Below are positions 37,236 through 47,108 of a DNA stretch of 64,000 nt, piece after piece. Below the pieces are notes generated by a model. The model was not told the DNA's origin, did no database searches, and saw nothing but the letters and a program-made list of their open reading frames with translations. Source of the DNA: Thiogranum sp. (GTDB lineage: Bacteria; Pseudomonadota; Gammaproteobacteria; DSM-19610); the NCBI GenBank assembly GCA_030148805.1, contig JASBSS010000001.1, forward strand, positions 62,001 through 126,000, in the 5' to 3' direction. The position numbers and the translations under genes were made by a program. The number at the start of each line of letters is the position of its first letter. Position 1 is the stretch's first letter.

Positions 37236-38155
37236 CGGGCCTCCAGTTCGCGCGCCTGATAGCGATGCAACAGCATGATGGGAACCATCAGCAGCAACAG
37301 CATGACGATGGCCACCGCCGAGGCCACCGGCCAGTCGCGGTTGTTGAAGAACTCCTGCCACAGCACTTTGCCGATCATCAGATTACCGGCGCCGCCGAGC
37401 AGCTCGGGAATCACGAACTCGCCCACCGCCGGGATGAAGACCAGCATGCAACCGGCGAGGATGCCGCTGCGCGAAAGTGGCAGGATGACACGCACAAACA
37501 CCTGATGGGATTTGGCGCCGAGATCCGTCGCCGCCTCCAGCAGGCGGTCGTCCAGTTTCACCAGGTTGGCATACAGTGGCAGCAGCATGAACGGCAGATA
37601 GGCGTAGACGATGCCGATGTAGAGCGCCGCCTCGCTGTGGAGAATCCGTAATGGCGCGTCGATCAGACCCAGGGCGAGCAGCGCTTCGTTCAGCAGTCCC
37701 TCGTTTTTCAGGATTCCGATCCAGGCGTAGATCCGGATCAGAAACGACGTCCAGGACGGCAGGATGATCAGCATGAGAAAGACCAGACGCCGGCCGGGTG
37801 GCATGCGCGCGATCACCCAGGCCATCGGGTAGGCGATGAGCAGGCACAGCAAGGTGGCGTTCAGCGCGATTCGCAGCGAATTGAGATAAGCCGAAACATA
37901 CAGCTCGTCGCTCAACAGAAACCCGTAGTTGGCCAGATTGAGGGTGAGCGACAATTTCTCCCCGCTCCAGCGCAGCAGGTCGGTGAAAGGCGGCATCGCG
38001 ATTTGCGCCTCGGCGAGCGAGATCTTCAGCACGATGAGAAAGGGCGCCGCGAAAAACAGGAGCAGCCAAAGGTAGGGCGGGCCGACGACCAGCCAGCGCA
38101 GGCGCGCGCGCGCTACCTGGGCGAAGCCTCGCTCGCGCCCAGGCGCGCGCTTCAT
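37232..38155 (-). CDS. potH: Polyamine ABC transporter permease (PotH/PotB)
   Basis: A 307-residue permease with an N-terminal transmembrane helix (PPYLWLLLFFAAPFLIVLKIS) and the EAA motif LLEAATDLGAKSHQVFVRVILP. GEFVIPELLGGAGNLMIG is conserved in PotH/PotB. The start overlaps the potG stop and the stop overlaps the potI start, each by four bases. Confidence 0.92.
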   Translation of the reverse strand: MKRAPGRERGFAQVARARLRWLVVGPPYLWLLLFFAAPFLIVLKISLAEAQIAMPPFTDLLRWSGEKLSLTLNLANYGFLLSDELYVSAYLNSLRIALNATLLCLLIAYPMAWVIARMPPGRRLVFLMLIILPSWTSFLIRIYAWIGILKNEGLLNEALLALGLIDAPLRILHSEAALYIGIVYAYLPFMLLPLYANLVKLDDRLLEAATDLGAKSHQVFVRVILPLSRSGILAGCMLVFIPAVGEFVIPELLGGAGNLMIGKVLWQEFFNNRDWPVASAVAIVMLLLLMVPIMLLHRYQARELEAR

Positions 38156-39306
38156 GCCGGCAGCACCACGACGGCGTCCGCCTCCCAGGCCATCCACGCC
38201 TGTTCGCCGGCGACAAAGCGCGGGCCGCTCTGGCGTTGGGCATTGAGCAGCACCCCGCGTACCGTCTGTCCCGACGGAGTGCGCAGGTAATAAGCCGAAT
38301 GACTGCCAAAATAGGCGATTCTTTCGATGACGCCGCTGAGCTTGTTGTGTGCCTGGGCCGGCGGCGAGTGGCTCAGGGACATTTTCTCCGGTCGCACGGC
38401 GAGCGTCACCTGAGCGGCGTCCGGGACGAGCGCGGCGTAGCCGACGCGGATGGGATAGGGCAGGGACCGGGAGGTGATCAGCAGGTGGTCGGGGAACTGC
38501 TCGCTGACGCGACCTTCGAAAAGGTTCACCGAGCCGATGAATTCGGCGCTGTAGCGACAGGAGGGCTTTTCGTAAACCTCGGCCGGCGCGCCGACCTGGC
38601 GGATACGGCCGCGCTCCATGATCGCGATGCGACCGGCCATGGTCATGGCTTCGTCCTGATCGTGGGTCACCATCAGGCAGGTGACGCCAAGGCGGCGAAG
38701 GATGTCGACCACTTCGATCTGCATCTGCGCGCGCAGTTTCCGGTCCAGCGCGCCCATGGGTTCGTCGAGCAGCAACAGTTTGGGGCGCTTGATCAGGGAA
38801 CGGGCGAGCGCCACCCGCTGCTGCTGCCCACCCGAGAGCTGATCGGGCTTGCGCCGCGCGTACTCGCCCATGCGCACCAGGGTCAGCATCTCGACGACAC
38901 GCTCGGCGATTTCAGCCCGTCGCAATCCTTCCTGTTTCAGGCCGAAGGCGATGTTCTTCTCCACGCTCATGTGGGGAAACAGCGCATAGGACTGGAACAT
39001 CATATTGACCGGGCGGCGGTGGGGCGGCAAAGCGTCCAGCGGTTCGCCGTCGAGGATCACATGCCCCTCGCTGGGTGTTTCAAATCCCGCCAGAACCCGT
39101 AGCAGGGTCGACTTGCCGCAACCGGAGGCGCCCAGCAAGGCGAAGATCTCACCTTTGCCGACCTCGAGGTCGACCTGCTCGAGCGCGCGGCAATCGGCGA
39201 AGTCCTTGCTCACGCCGACCACCCGCAGATACGACCCGGCGGGCGTAGCGGCGGCGGCGGCGACCTCAGCCCCGTCGCGCGCGCCGGGCGGCGTGTTTGC
39301 TGTCAT
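38152..39306 (-). CDS. potG: Polyamine ABC transporter ATP-binding protein
   Basis: A 384-residue ATPase. Walker A is GASGCGKST, the Q-loop is FQSYALFPHMSVEKNIAF, the signature LSGGQQQRVALARSL, and Walker B LLLLDEPMGALD. A C-terminal TOBE-like regulatory domain of about 100 residues follows (FEGRVSE, VTLAVRPEKMSLS). It energises the potHI channel. Confidence 0.94.
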   Translation of the reverse strand: MTANTPPGARDGAEVAAAAATPAGSYLRVVGVSKDFADCRALEQVDLEVGKGEIFALLGASGCGKSTLLRVLAGFETPSEGHVILDGEPLDALPPHRRPVNMMFQSYALFPHMSVEKNIAFGLKQEGLRRAEIAERVVEMLTLVRMGEYARRKPDQLSGGQQQRVALARSLIKRPKLLLLDEPMGALDRKLRAQMQIEVVDILRRLGVTCLMVTHDQDEAMTMAGRIAIMERGRIRQVGAPAEVYEKPSCRYSAEFIGSVNLFEGRVSEQFPDHLLITSRSLPYPIRVGYAALVPDAAQVTLAVRPEKMSLSHSPPAQAHNKLSGVIERIAYFGSHSAYYLRTPSGQTVRGVLLNAQRQSGPRFVAGEQAWMAWEADAVVVLPA

Positions 39307-39377
39307 CGAAATTCCGTCCCCTGAACTTGCGCCCGCCCCGGCCGGCGCCCGGCGCCGGCCACACGCCGCGCTCGGAC

Positions 39378-40484
39378 CTACTGCCCGGTTTTCACCCGCG
39401 TCCAGGTGCGGGTATAGACGCGGTCGACCTGCGCCGGCAGGACTTTGAGCGTGTACAGCCGGGCGGCCGCCGCCTTGGTCGGATAGACCCCGGGGTCGGC
39501 GAGGATATCCTTGTCCACCAGGGCGGTCGAGGCACGGTTGGCGTTGGCGTACCAGACATAATTGGTGATATCGGCGATCACCTGCGGCCGCATCAGATAA
39601 TCCATGAAACGCAGCGCATTCTGCGGATGCGGCGCGTCCTTGGGGATCGCCAGCATGTCGAACCACATCGCCGCGCCTTCCTTGGGAATGACGTAGGCGA
39701 CCTCGACGCCGTTGCTGGCCTCGGCCGCCCGATCGGCCGCTTGCAGAATATCCCCCGACCAGCCCAGCGCGACACAGATATCGCCGTTGGCCAGGTCGTT
39801 GATGTACTGGGAGGAATGGAAATAGGTGATCGAGGGCCGCAGTTTCAGCAGCAACTCCTGGGCCTTGCCCTGGATCAGCGCGCTGTCGAAGGTGTTGGGG
39901 TCCTCGCCAAGATAATTGAGTACCGCGGGAATCACCTCGGCCGGCGCGTCGAGAAACGCCACGCCGCAGCTTTTGAGTTTTTTCAGATTGCGCGGATCGA
40001 ATAGCAAGGCCCAGCTGTCAACCGGCGCGTCGGCGCCTAGCACCTCCCGAACCTTGCCGACGTTGTAGCCGATACCGGTGGTCCCCCAGAGATAGGGGAT
40101 CGCGTGCGCGTTGTCGGCATCCAGCGCGGCGACCCGCTGCATCAGGGCCGGATCGAGGTTGTGGTAGTTCTCGAGCCGGCTCTTGTCCAGCGGCATGAAC
40201 ACACCGGCCTGGATCTGGCGGGCCAGAAAGGACAGCGACGGCACCACCAGGTCGAAGCCCGTATTGCCGGCGAGCAATTTCGCCTCCAGCACCTCGTTGC
40301 TGTCGAACACGTCATAGCGCACCCGGATGCCGGTCTCCTTCTCGAAATTGGCGAGGGTGTCCTCGGCGATGTAATCCGACCAGTTGTAGATGTTGAGCAC
40401 CTTCTCTTCTTGCGCCGCCACGGCAGTGACACCCAGGCACAACCCCAGGACCAGGCCGCTGATACTCCAGTTAAAGATTTGCAT
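39378..40484 (-). CDS. potF: Periplasmic putrescine-binding protein
   Basis: A 368-residue solute-binding protein. A signal peptide ends GVTAVAAQEE; the mature protein begins VLNIYNWSDYIAEDTLANFE, the classic PotF/PotD opening. Residues SWALLFDPRNLKKLKSCGVA and ICVALGWSGDILQA line the ligand-binding site in this family. It could bind putrescine, spermidine or both. First gene of potFGHI, downstream of the aminotransferase gene. Confidence 0.93.
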   Translation of the reverse strand: MQIFNWSISGLVLGLCLGVTAVAAQEEKVLNIYNWSDYIAEDTLANFEKETGIRVRYDVFDSNEVLEAKLLAGNTGFDLVVPSLSFLARQIQAGVFMPLDKSRLENYHNLDPALMQRVAALDADNAHAIPYLWGTTGIGYNVGKVREVLGADAPVDSWALLFDPRNLKKLKSCGVAFLDAPAEVIPAVLNYLGEDPNTFDSALIQGKAQELLLKLRPSITYFHSSQYINDLANGDICVALGWSGDILQAADRAAEASNGVEVAYVIPKEGAAMWFDMLAIPKDAPHPQNALRFMDYLMRPQVIADITNYVWYANANRASTALVDKDILADPGVYPTKAAAARLYTLKVLPAQVDRVYTRTWTRVKTGQ

Positions 40485-40618
40485 GGCAGAAACTCCATAG
40501 GTACCGGTGACCCGGCGATCGACGTATTCCAAGTTGTAATGCAAACCGCGCCGCCAAAGCAAGCGCCCAGGCAGGTCCTGCAGGGCAAAATCGGCTGCGC
40601 GCCCTTTCCACCCGGCTG

Positions 40619-41995
40619 TCAGTCCCCGCGCCCAAGGGCGTGCCAGGTCCGATCCAGCGCGGTCAGCGTTTTTTCGATCAGCTCCTCGATCTGCGCGTGG
40701 CTGATGACCAGCGGCGGGGACAGCAACATGCTGTCTTGCGTCGCTCGCAGGATCAGCCCACTGTCAAGCGCGAAGTCCCGGCACATGGCGCCGACCTTGC
40801 CGCGCTCGGGGAAAAAATCGCGCGCCGGCTTGTTCGGCACCAGTTCGATGGCACCGAGCAGGCCCGCGATACGGGCTTCGCCGACCAGCGGGTGCTCGGC
40901 CAGTTGCAGCCAGCGCTCGCGCAGATACGGGCCGGTGTCGCGCGCCACTCGCTCGACGATCCTTTCCCGCTGCAGAATGCGCACATTCTCCAACGCTACG
41001 GCGGCGCACACCGGATGCCCAGAGTAGGTGTAACCGTGCGCCAGCTCGCCGCCCTGCTCTTTCAACACCTCGGCGACCTGGCGGCTGAACATGACCGCGC
41101 CGATCGGCAAATAACCGGAACTGAGACCCTTGGCGACCGGCATGATGTCGGGCTCGACGGCAAAATAGTCGCTGCCAAACCATTCGCCCGTGCGCCCGAA
41201 CCCACAGATCACTTCGTCGATGACCAACAGTATATTGTAGTGACGACAGATACGCTGGATCTCCGGCCAGTAGCTCGCCGGTGGGATGATCACGCCGCCG
41301 GCGCCCTGAATCGGCTCGGCGATGAAGGCGGCGACTGTTTTCGGGCCCAGCTCGAGGATCTTGGTCTCCAGCTCGCGCGCTCGCTGCAGCCCGAAAACCT
41401 CGGGGTCCAGGTCGCCGCCGTCCTGGAACCAGTAGGGCTGGTTGATGTGATGAATTCCGGCGATCGGCAGTCCACCCTGCTTGTGCATCGCCGCCATGCC
41501 GCCGAGACTGGCGCCGGCCAGGGTGGAGCCGTGGTAACCGTTGATCCTGCCGATGATATTGAACTTCTCCGGCCGTCCCTGCACCGACCAGAAATGCCGC
41601 ACCATGCGGACCACGGTGTCGTTGGCCTCGGACCCCGACCCGGTAAAAAACGCGTGGCTGATGTTCGGCGGCGCCAACGAGGTGATCAGCTCCGCCAGCT
41701 CGATGGCCGGTTGCGAGGTGCACTGGAAGAAGCTGTTGTAATAAGGCAGTTCCCGCATCTGCCGCGACGCGGCTTCGATCAGTTCCTGGCGGCCGTAGCC
41801 GAGGTTGACGCACCACAGACCGGCGAAGGCATCGAGCAGTTGGTTGCCCTCGGCGTCCCAGACATAGACCCCTTCGGCGCGCCGGATGATACGGGTGCCC
41901 TTTTTTGCCAGCAGACCGTTGTCGCAAAACGGATGCAGGTGGTGATCGGCATCCATGCGCTGCAGCGCGGCGATATCGAGATCATTGGCGGACAT
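40619..41995 (-). CDS. Putrescine-pyruvate aminotransferase (SpuC-like)
   Basis: A 458-residue class-III PLP aminotransferase. The PLP lysine is in VAKGLSSGYLPIGAVMF; FFTGSGSEANDTVVRMVRHFW and LVIDEVICGFGRTGEWFGSD are family motifs. It is closest in look to the SpuC/putrescine:pyruvate type, which converts putrescine to 4-aminobutyraldehyde and pyruvate to alanine. It follows the puuA gene on the same strand and precedes potF. Confidence 0.87.
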   Translation of the reverse strand: MSANDLDIAALQRMDADHHLHPFCDNGLLAKKGTRIIRRAEGVYVWDAEGNQLLDAFAGLWCVNLGYGRQELIEAASRQMRELPYYNSFFQCTSQPAIELAELITSLAPPNISHAFFTGSGSEANDTVVRMVRHFWSVQGRPEKFNIIGRINGYHGSTLAGASLGGMAAMHKQGGLPIAGIHHINQPYWFQDGGDLDPEVFGLQRARELETKILELGPKTVAAFIAEPIQGAGGVIIPPASYWPEIQRICRHYNILLVIDEVICGFGRTGEWFGSDYFAVEPDIMPVAKGLSSGYLPIGAVMFSRQVAEVLKEQGGELAHGYTYSGHPVCAAVALENVRILQRERIVERVARDTGPYLRERWLQLAEHPLVGEARIAGLLGAIELVPNKPARDFFPERGKVGAMCRDFALDSGLILRATQDSMLLSPPLVISHAQIEELIEKTLTALDRTWHALGRGD

Positions 41996-42014
41996 GGGCT
42001 ACCCGGCGGCTGGC

Positions 42015-43373
42015 TCAGACATTGAGCAACAGGAATTCGCGTTCCCAGGAACTGATCACGCGAAAGAAGATTTCGTACTCGGCGCGTTTGACGGCCACGT
42101 AGGCCTGCACGAAACGCTCGCCCAGCAGCCGGTGCAGGGGCTCGCTTTCGCCCAGCAACTTCAGCGACGCCTCCATGGAACGCGGTAACTGGTAGGGGTG
42201 ATCGTAGGCACTGGTACCCAGGGGCTCGGTCGGTCGCAGTTTCTCCTGGATCCCCAGGTAACCGGCCGCCAGGGTAAGCGCCATCATCAGATAAGGGTTG
42301 GCGTCGGACCCGGCAAAGCGGCTCTCCACGCGCGTGGCGTCGGCCTCGGAAAAGGGTATGCGCAGACCGGCGGTGCGATTGTCGTAGCCCCAGTGCACAT
42401 TGATAGGCGCCGATTCGTCGCGCGCTATGCGCCGGTAACTGTTCACGTTGGGGGCGAAAAACGCCATCGCCGCCGGCACATATTTCTGCAATCCGGCGAT
42501 GTAGTGCATCAGCAGCTCGCTCGGTTTGCCGTCGTCGCCGGCAAACACATTGCTCCCGGTTTCCAGGTCCACCAGCGACTGGTGCAGGTGCATGGCGCTG
42601 CCGGGCTCGTTCTCCATCGGCTTGGCCATGAAAGTGGCGTAGACATTGTGCCGCAGCGCGGTTTCGCGCATGGTGCGCTTGAACAGAAACACCTGGTCGG
42701 CGCGCGACATGGCGTCGGCGTGAAGGAAGTTCACCTCCATCTGCGCGGCGCCCGACTCATGGATCAGGGTGTCGACGTCAAGACCCATGGCCTCGCTGTA
42801 GTCGTACATATCGTCGAACAACGGGTCGAACTCGTTGACCGCGTCGATGGAATAGGACTGGCGCGCCGTTTCCGGCCGGCCGCTGCGCCCCGCCGGGGGC
42901 GCCAGGGGGAAATCCGGATCGGTGTTCTTCTGCACCAGAAAGAACTCCAGCTCCGGCGCCACCACCGGGCGCAGGCCCATGTCCTGATACAGCGCCAGCA
43001 CCTTGCGCAACACCGAACGCGGCGCCAGGGGATGCAACTCGCTGGCATCGGCGCCGGTATAGCAGTCGTGGATGATCTGCGCGCTCGGATCGCTCGACCA
43101 GGGCACGACGCATACGGTATCGGTGTCCGGCAACAGCACCATGTCGCGCTCGGTGGGGCTGACGATCGCGTCGTAGGTCTCGGGCCAGTCGCCATTGACC
43201 GTCTGGATGAACACCCCTTCGGGCAGGCGGGCGCCGCCCTCGGAAAAATAACGCTCCGCCGGAACGATCTTGCCGCGGGCGTTGCCGGTCATGTCCGGCA
43301 CCAGGCACTCGACCTCGGTGATGCGTCTTTCGTGGAACCAGGCCTGCAGTTTGACTTTGTCTTCAGCTTTCAT
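42015..43373 (-). CDS. puuA: Gamma-glutamylpolyamine synthetase (copy 1)
   Basis: A 452-residue glutamine-synthetase-fold ligase. Motifs are VAPELEFFLV, MEVNFLHADAMSRADQVFLF, AKPMENEPGSAMHLHQSLVD and INVHWGYDNRTAGLRIPFS. These resemble PuuA/SpuI rather than housekeeping GlnA (no adenylylation site NLYDLP). It would ligate glutamate to putrescine, the first step of the gamma-glutamyl route. It lies two bases from the puuD stop. Confidence 0.88.
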   Translation of the reverse strand: MKAEDKVKLQAWFHERRITEVECLVPDMTGNARGKIVPAERYFSEGGARLPEGVFIQTVNGDWPETYDAIVSPTERDMVLLPDTDTVCVVPWSSDPSAQIIHDCYTGADASELHPLAPRSVLRKVLALYQDMGLRPVVAPELEFFLVQKNTDPDFPLAPPAGRSGRPETARQSYSIDAVNEFDPLFDDMYDYSEAMGLDVDTLIHESGAAQMEVNFLHADAMSRADQVFLFKRTMRETALRHNVYATFMAKPMENEPGSAMHLHQSLVDLETGSNVFAGDDGKPSELLMHYIAGLQKYVPAAMAFFAPNVNSYRRIARDESAPINVHWGYDNRTAGLRIPFSEADATRVESRFAGSDANPYLMMALTLAAGYLGIQEKLRPTEPLGTSAYDHPYQLPRSMEASLKLLGESEPLHRLLGERFVQAYVAVKRAEYEIFFRVISSWEREFLLLNV

Positions 43374-43376
43374 GGA

Positions 43377-44144
43377 TCACGTCATCGCGTCGGCGCGCTC
43401 CCGCGCCCGCTCCCGGCAGGCATCCCCGAAACGGCGGAAGATCGCCGTGTAAAACGGATTGTCCAGCATCCGCCATTCTGGGTGCCATTGTACGGCAAGT
43501 GCGAATTGCTCCACACCGCTTACCCGCACCGCCTCGATCAGGCCATCCGGCGCCCGCGCCTCGACCTGCAAGCGCTCTGCCAGGCGATCGATGCCCTGCC
43601 CGTGCAGCGAGTTGACCGAGTGCTGGTCGTTCCCGGCGAGCGCGGCGAGCTGCCCGCGCGCCTCGAGCCGCACCGGATGACTGGGGCCGTATTGTGCTTC
43701 CACCGACGGGCCGTCCGGCTCGCGGTGGTCGTCCAGCCCAGCCACCGCGTGGACCTCGGGATGCAGGGTACCACCCAGCGCCACGTTCAACTCCTGCATG
43801 CCGCGGCATATTCCCAACAGCGGCACGCCCGCCTGCAGGGCCAAGGGGATCAAGGCCAGGGTGGTGTCGTCGCGCTGCGGATCCAGCGGCGCGACCGCCG
43901 TGGCGGCATCGGTCGCGTAACGGCGAGGCTCGATGTTGGAATAGGCACCGGTCAGCAGCAGTCCGTCCAACAGCGACACCAGACGCTCCAACGGCAGTCG
44001 CCGGCCGAACGCGGGGATGATCAGTGGCAGGGCGTCAAGGGTATCGAGCACCGCGCCGAGGTATTTCTCACCGGCGCAGTGATAATGGTGGGGTTCGCTA
44101 AACGTCCTGTCGGCGGGCAGGCCGATGACGGGAACGACAGGCAT
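43377..44144 (-). CDS. puuD: Gamma-glutamyl-GABA hydrolase
   Basis: A 255-residue class-I glutamine amidotransferase-like hydrolase. The nucleophile Cys113 is in LLGICRGMQELNVALGG, and the His-Glu pair in AVQWHPEW. Substrate-binding features of PuuD (YLGAVLD, LLLTGAYSN) are seen. It would release GABA from gamma-glutamyl-GABA. ATG 44144 gives the standard N-terminus (MPVVPVIGLPADR). Confidence 0.9.
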   Translation of the reverse strand: MPVVPVIGLPADRTFSEPHHYHCAGEKYLGAVLDTLDALPLIIPAFGRRLPLERLVSLLDGLLLTGAYSNIEPRRYATDAATAVAPLDPQRDDTTLALIPLALQAGVPLLGICRGMQELNVALGGTLHPEVHAVAGLDDHREPDGPSVEAQYGPSHPVRLEARGQLAALAGNDQHSVNSLHGQGIDRLAERLQVEARAPDGLIEAVRVSGVEQFALAVQWHPEWRMLDNPFYTAIFRRFGDACRERARERADAMT

Positions 44145-44423
44145 AAAAGACGCGTGTCCAGACTCCGGAGAAGGAAAGCCGACACTAGCACCCGTGTCTA
44201 TTTTTTTCAACGAGAGCCAAATTATCCCCTCGCCCTTTTTCTCCGCCGAGGATTAGAAAGGTTCGCTTATCCCCTGAAATGCGTATTGTAATCTTTTACC
44301 CGTCCCGCCGTTTCCCACCCTCGCCTGGCGCCCGGGTGCCGAGGGCGAAGTGTTGAGAATCTTGAACATCGTCAGGATCGAATCTGCTACCATCTGCGCA
44401 TCGAAACCACCCGAGCCCACGCC
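44145..44423. promoter_or_regulatory. Divergent intergenic region between puuD and the second puuA
   Basis: About 279 bases separate the two divergent transcription units. A possible -35 TTGAAC at 44362-44367 with a poor -10 (TGCTAC after 17 bases) faces the second puuA. No clear repeat of the PuuR-like sequences found at 51353-51402 was seen. Confidence 0.3.
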
Positions 44424-45800
44424 ATGACCGCGAGCGCCCTGCCCGAGCGTGACGCCGAGACCCTGCGCCGCCTGCCCGGACTGGAGTCCGTCGATCTGCT
44501 GATCCCGGACGCCAACGGGCTGCTGCGCGGCAAGCGCATCGATCCGCAGACGCTGGAGAAAGCCTATGCGACGGGGGTCTGTCTGCCAGCGTCGATTTTC
44601 GCCGCGGATATCACCGGCGACACGGCCGAGAGCACCGGCCTGGGTTTCGCCATCGGCGACTGCGACCTGCTGTGCCGGCCGGTGCCCGGCACCCTGCAGC
44701 CGGTGCCCTGGAGCCCGCAGCCGAGCGCGCAGTTGTTGCTGGAGATGTTTCACGAAGACGGCCGGCCTTTCGTCGCCAATCCCCGTCAGCTGCTGCGCGA
44801 GGTGATCGCAAAGCTTCAGGCCATGGACATCAGGGTGGTGGTCGCGGTCGAACTCGAGTTCTATCTGCTGGACCACAAGCTCGACGCCAAAGGCTACCCC
44901 CAGGCGCCGGTCAACGCCCATACCGGCGAGCGCGACCAGACCACCCAGGTCTACCTGATCGACGATCTGGACAGCTACCGGCACTTTATCGACGAGGTGC
45001 GCGAGGCCACCCGCCAACAGCGGATACCCGCCGACACCGCGGTGGCGGAGTACGCGCCCGGCCAGTTCGAGATCAATCTGTCGCACCGCGACGATCCGCT
45101 GGCGGCCTGCGACGACGCCATCTTGTTGAAACGCACGATCAAGGCGGTCGCCGCGCGCCACGGCATGCAGGCCACCTTCATGGCCAAGCCCTATGCCCAG
45201 CTCGCCGGCAACGGGCTGCATCTGCACGTCAGTCTCTACGACCCGCGGGGACGCAACCTGATGGCCGCCGACGAGCCCGGGCGCCCAGCCTCGCCGACGC
45301 TGTGTCACGCCATCGGCGGTTTGCAGCGCACCTTGCACGAGGCCATGCTGCTGTTCGCCCCGCACGCCAACTCCTACCGGCGCTTCCAGAGCGAGAGTTT
45401 CGTGCCGCTCAACGGCAGCTGGGGCTACAACAACCGCACCGTCGCGTTGCGCATTCCCGCGGGCGACGCCCAAGACCGGCGCATCGAGCACCGCGTCTCC
45501 GGCGCCGACGCCAACCCCTATCTGGTGACCGCGGCGATATTGGCCGGCATCCATCACGGGCTGAGCACCGAGATTCCCTGCGACGCCCCAGTCAGCGGCA
45601 ACGCCTATGCCCAGACCCAGGCGGAGATTCCACGCTCCTGGGAGGCCGCGCAACAGGCTTTCGCCCGCAGCCGCTGGATCGGGGAAGCCTTCGGCGGAGA
45701 TTTCCAACGCATCTTCGCGGCGCTGAAGGCCGAGGAGCTGCGGCTTTTCGAACGGCAGATCACGCCGCTGGAATACCAGTGGTACCTGCGCAGCGTCTGA
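44424..45800 (+). CDS. puuA: Gamma-glutamylpolyamine synthetase (copy 2)
   Basis: A 458-residue glutamine-synthetase-fold protein, paralogous to the 42015-43373 gene but clearly distinct. Motifs are VAVELEFYLLDHK, EYAPGQFEINLSHRDDPL, AKPYAQLAGNGLHLHVSLYD and LNGSWGYNNRTVALRIPAG. The two copies may prefer different polyamines (putrescine, cadaverine, diaminopropane, spermidine); that is inference. It is followed after two bases by the puuB-like gene. Confidence 0.88.
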   Translation: MTASALPERDAETLRRLPGLESVDLLIPDANGLLRGKRIDPQTLEKAYATGVCLPASIFAADITGDTAESTGLGFAIGDCDLLCRPVPGTLQPVPWSPQPSAQLLLEMFHEDGRPFVANPRQLLREVIAKLQAMDIRVVVAVELEFYLLDHKLDAKGYPQAPVNAHTGERDQTTQVYLIDDLDSYRHFIDEVREATRQQRIPADTAVAEYAPGQFEINLSHRDDPLAACDDAILLKRTIKAVAARHGMQATFMAKPYAQLAGNGLHLHVSLYDPRGRNLMAADEPGRPASPTLCHAIGGLQRTLHEAMLLFAPHANSYRRFQSESFVPLNGSWGYNNRTVALRIPAGDAQDRRIEHRVSGADANPYLVTAAILAGIHHGLSTEIPCDAPVSGNAYAQTQAEIPRSWEAAQQAFARSRWIGEAFGGDFQRIFAALKAEELRLFERQITPLEYQWYLRSV

Positions 45801-45802
45801 GC

Positions 45803-47092
45803 GTGGACCGGCCGCCGGACCCGCACGTCGACTCCTGGTATGCCGCCAGCGTCGCGCCGGTGCCCACCCACGCGCCGCTGCGCGGCGAACTCAAAGTCGA
45901 CGTCTGTGTGCTGGGCGCGGGTATCACCGGACTGAGCAGCGCCATCGCGCTCGCCGAACAGGGCCTGCGCGTCGCGGTGCTCGAAGCGCAGTGCGTGGGC
46001 TGGGGAGCCTCCGGCCGTTCCGGCGGACAGATGATTTTCGGTTTTGCCGCCGACCAGACGAAACTCGAACGCCTGGTAGGGCCAACGGCGGCGAAAATCC
46101 TCTGGGACTGCAGCCTCGCCGGCCTCGACCTGGTGCGTCAGCGCGCGCAGCGCTACGCCATCGACTGCGAACTGGTGCACGGCCACATACACGCCGCGCT
46201 CAAGCCGCGCCAGGCACGGGAACTGCAACACTGGCAGCGGCATCTGGAAGACGTGTACGGGTATTCCAGCCTGCGATTCCTGGAGCGCGCGCAGATGCAG
46301 GCGGCGGTTGCCAGCGAGCGTTACATCGCCGGCCTGCACGACAGTAACAGCGGGCACCTGCATCCGCTGAAATACACCTTGGGTCTGGCGCGCGCCGCGG
46401 CTTCTCTCGGCGTGCGGATTTTCGAGCACTCGCCGATCGTCGAGGTGCGCGCGGGCGCGCCGGTAGGCGCGCGTACCGAACAAGGGCTGGTGCTGGCCGA
46501 CTCGCTGGTGCTGGCGGGCAACGCCCATCTCTCGCGCCTGCTGCCCGGCATCGAGCGAAAGATCATGCCGGTCGGCACCTATATCGGTGCCACCGAAGTG
46601 CTCGGCGCCGAACGCTGCCGGGCGCTGCTGCGCGACAACGCCGCGGTCGCCGACATCAATTTCGTCCTGGATTACTTCCGCTGCAGCGCCGACCACCGGC
46701 TGCTTTTCGGCGGCCGGGTCTCTTATTCAACACTACCGCCGCCACGCCTGACCGAAGCCATGCGCCGGCGCATGCTGCGGGTGTTTCCGCAGTTGCAGGA
46801 CGTGCGCATGCAGTATGCCTGGGGCGGACTGGTGGCCATCACCATGAATCGCGCGCCGCACTTTGGCCGTATCGGCGGCAACATTTATTATGCGCAAGGA
46901 TTTTCCGGCCACGGTATCGCCGCCGGCGGACTGGCCGGCCAATTGATCGCCGAGGCCGTACGGGGCGACGCCGAACGCTTCGACGTCTTCAGCCGACTGC
47001 CGCACGCCGACTTCCCCGGCGGCCGCCTGCTGCGCACGCCGGCGCTGATGCTGGCCATGACCTGGTATCGCCTGCGCGATCTGCTGCCATGA
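45803..47092 (+). CDS. puuB: Gamma-glutamylputrescine oxidoreductase
   Basis: A 429-residue flavin amine oxidase of the DAO family. The FAD motif VDVCVLGAGITGLSSAIALA is at residues 33-53, followed by GWGASGRSGGQMIFG. The C-terminus contains YYAQGFSGHGIAAGGLAGQL. It oxidises gamma-glutamylputrescine to the aldehyde that PuuC then oxidises. GTG 45803 is the start, just after the puuA stop; translation is probably coupled. Confidence 0.9.
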   Translation: MDRPPDPHVDSWYAASVAPVPTHAPLRGELKVDVCVLGAGITGLSSAIALAEQGLRVAVLEAQCVGWGASGRSGGQMIFGFAADQTKLERLVGPTAAKILWDCSLAGLDLVRQRAQRYAIDCELVHGHIHAALKPRQARELQHWQRHLEDVYGYSSLRFLERAQMQAAVASERYIAGLHDSNSGHLHPLKYTLGLARAAASLGVRIFEHSPIVEVRAGAPVGARTEQGLVLADSLVLAGNAHLSRLLPGIERKIMPVGTYIGATEVLGAERCRALLRDNAAVADINFVLDYFRCSADHRLLFGGRVSYSTLPPPRLTEAMRRRMLRVFPQLQDVRMQYAWGGLVAITMNRAPHFGRIGGNIYYAQGFSGHGIAAGGLAGQLIAEAVRGDAERFDVFSRLPHADFPGGRLLRTPALMLAMTWYRLRDLLP

Positions 47093-47108
47093 CGCCAACG
47101 CCGGGCGT

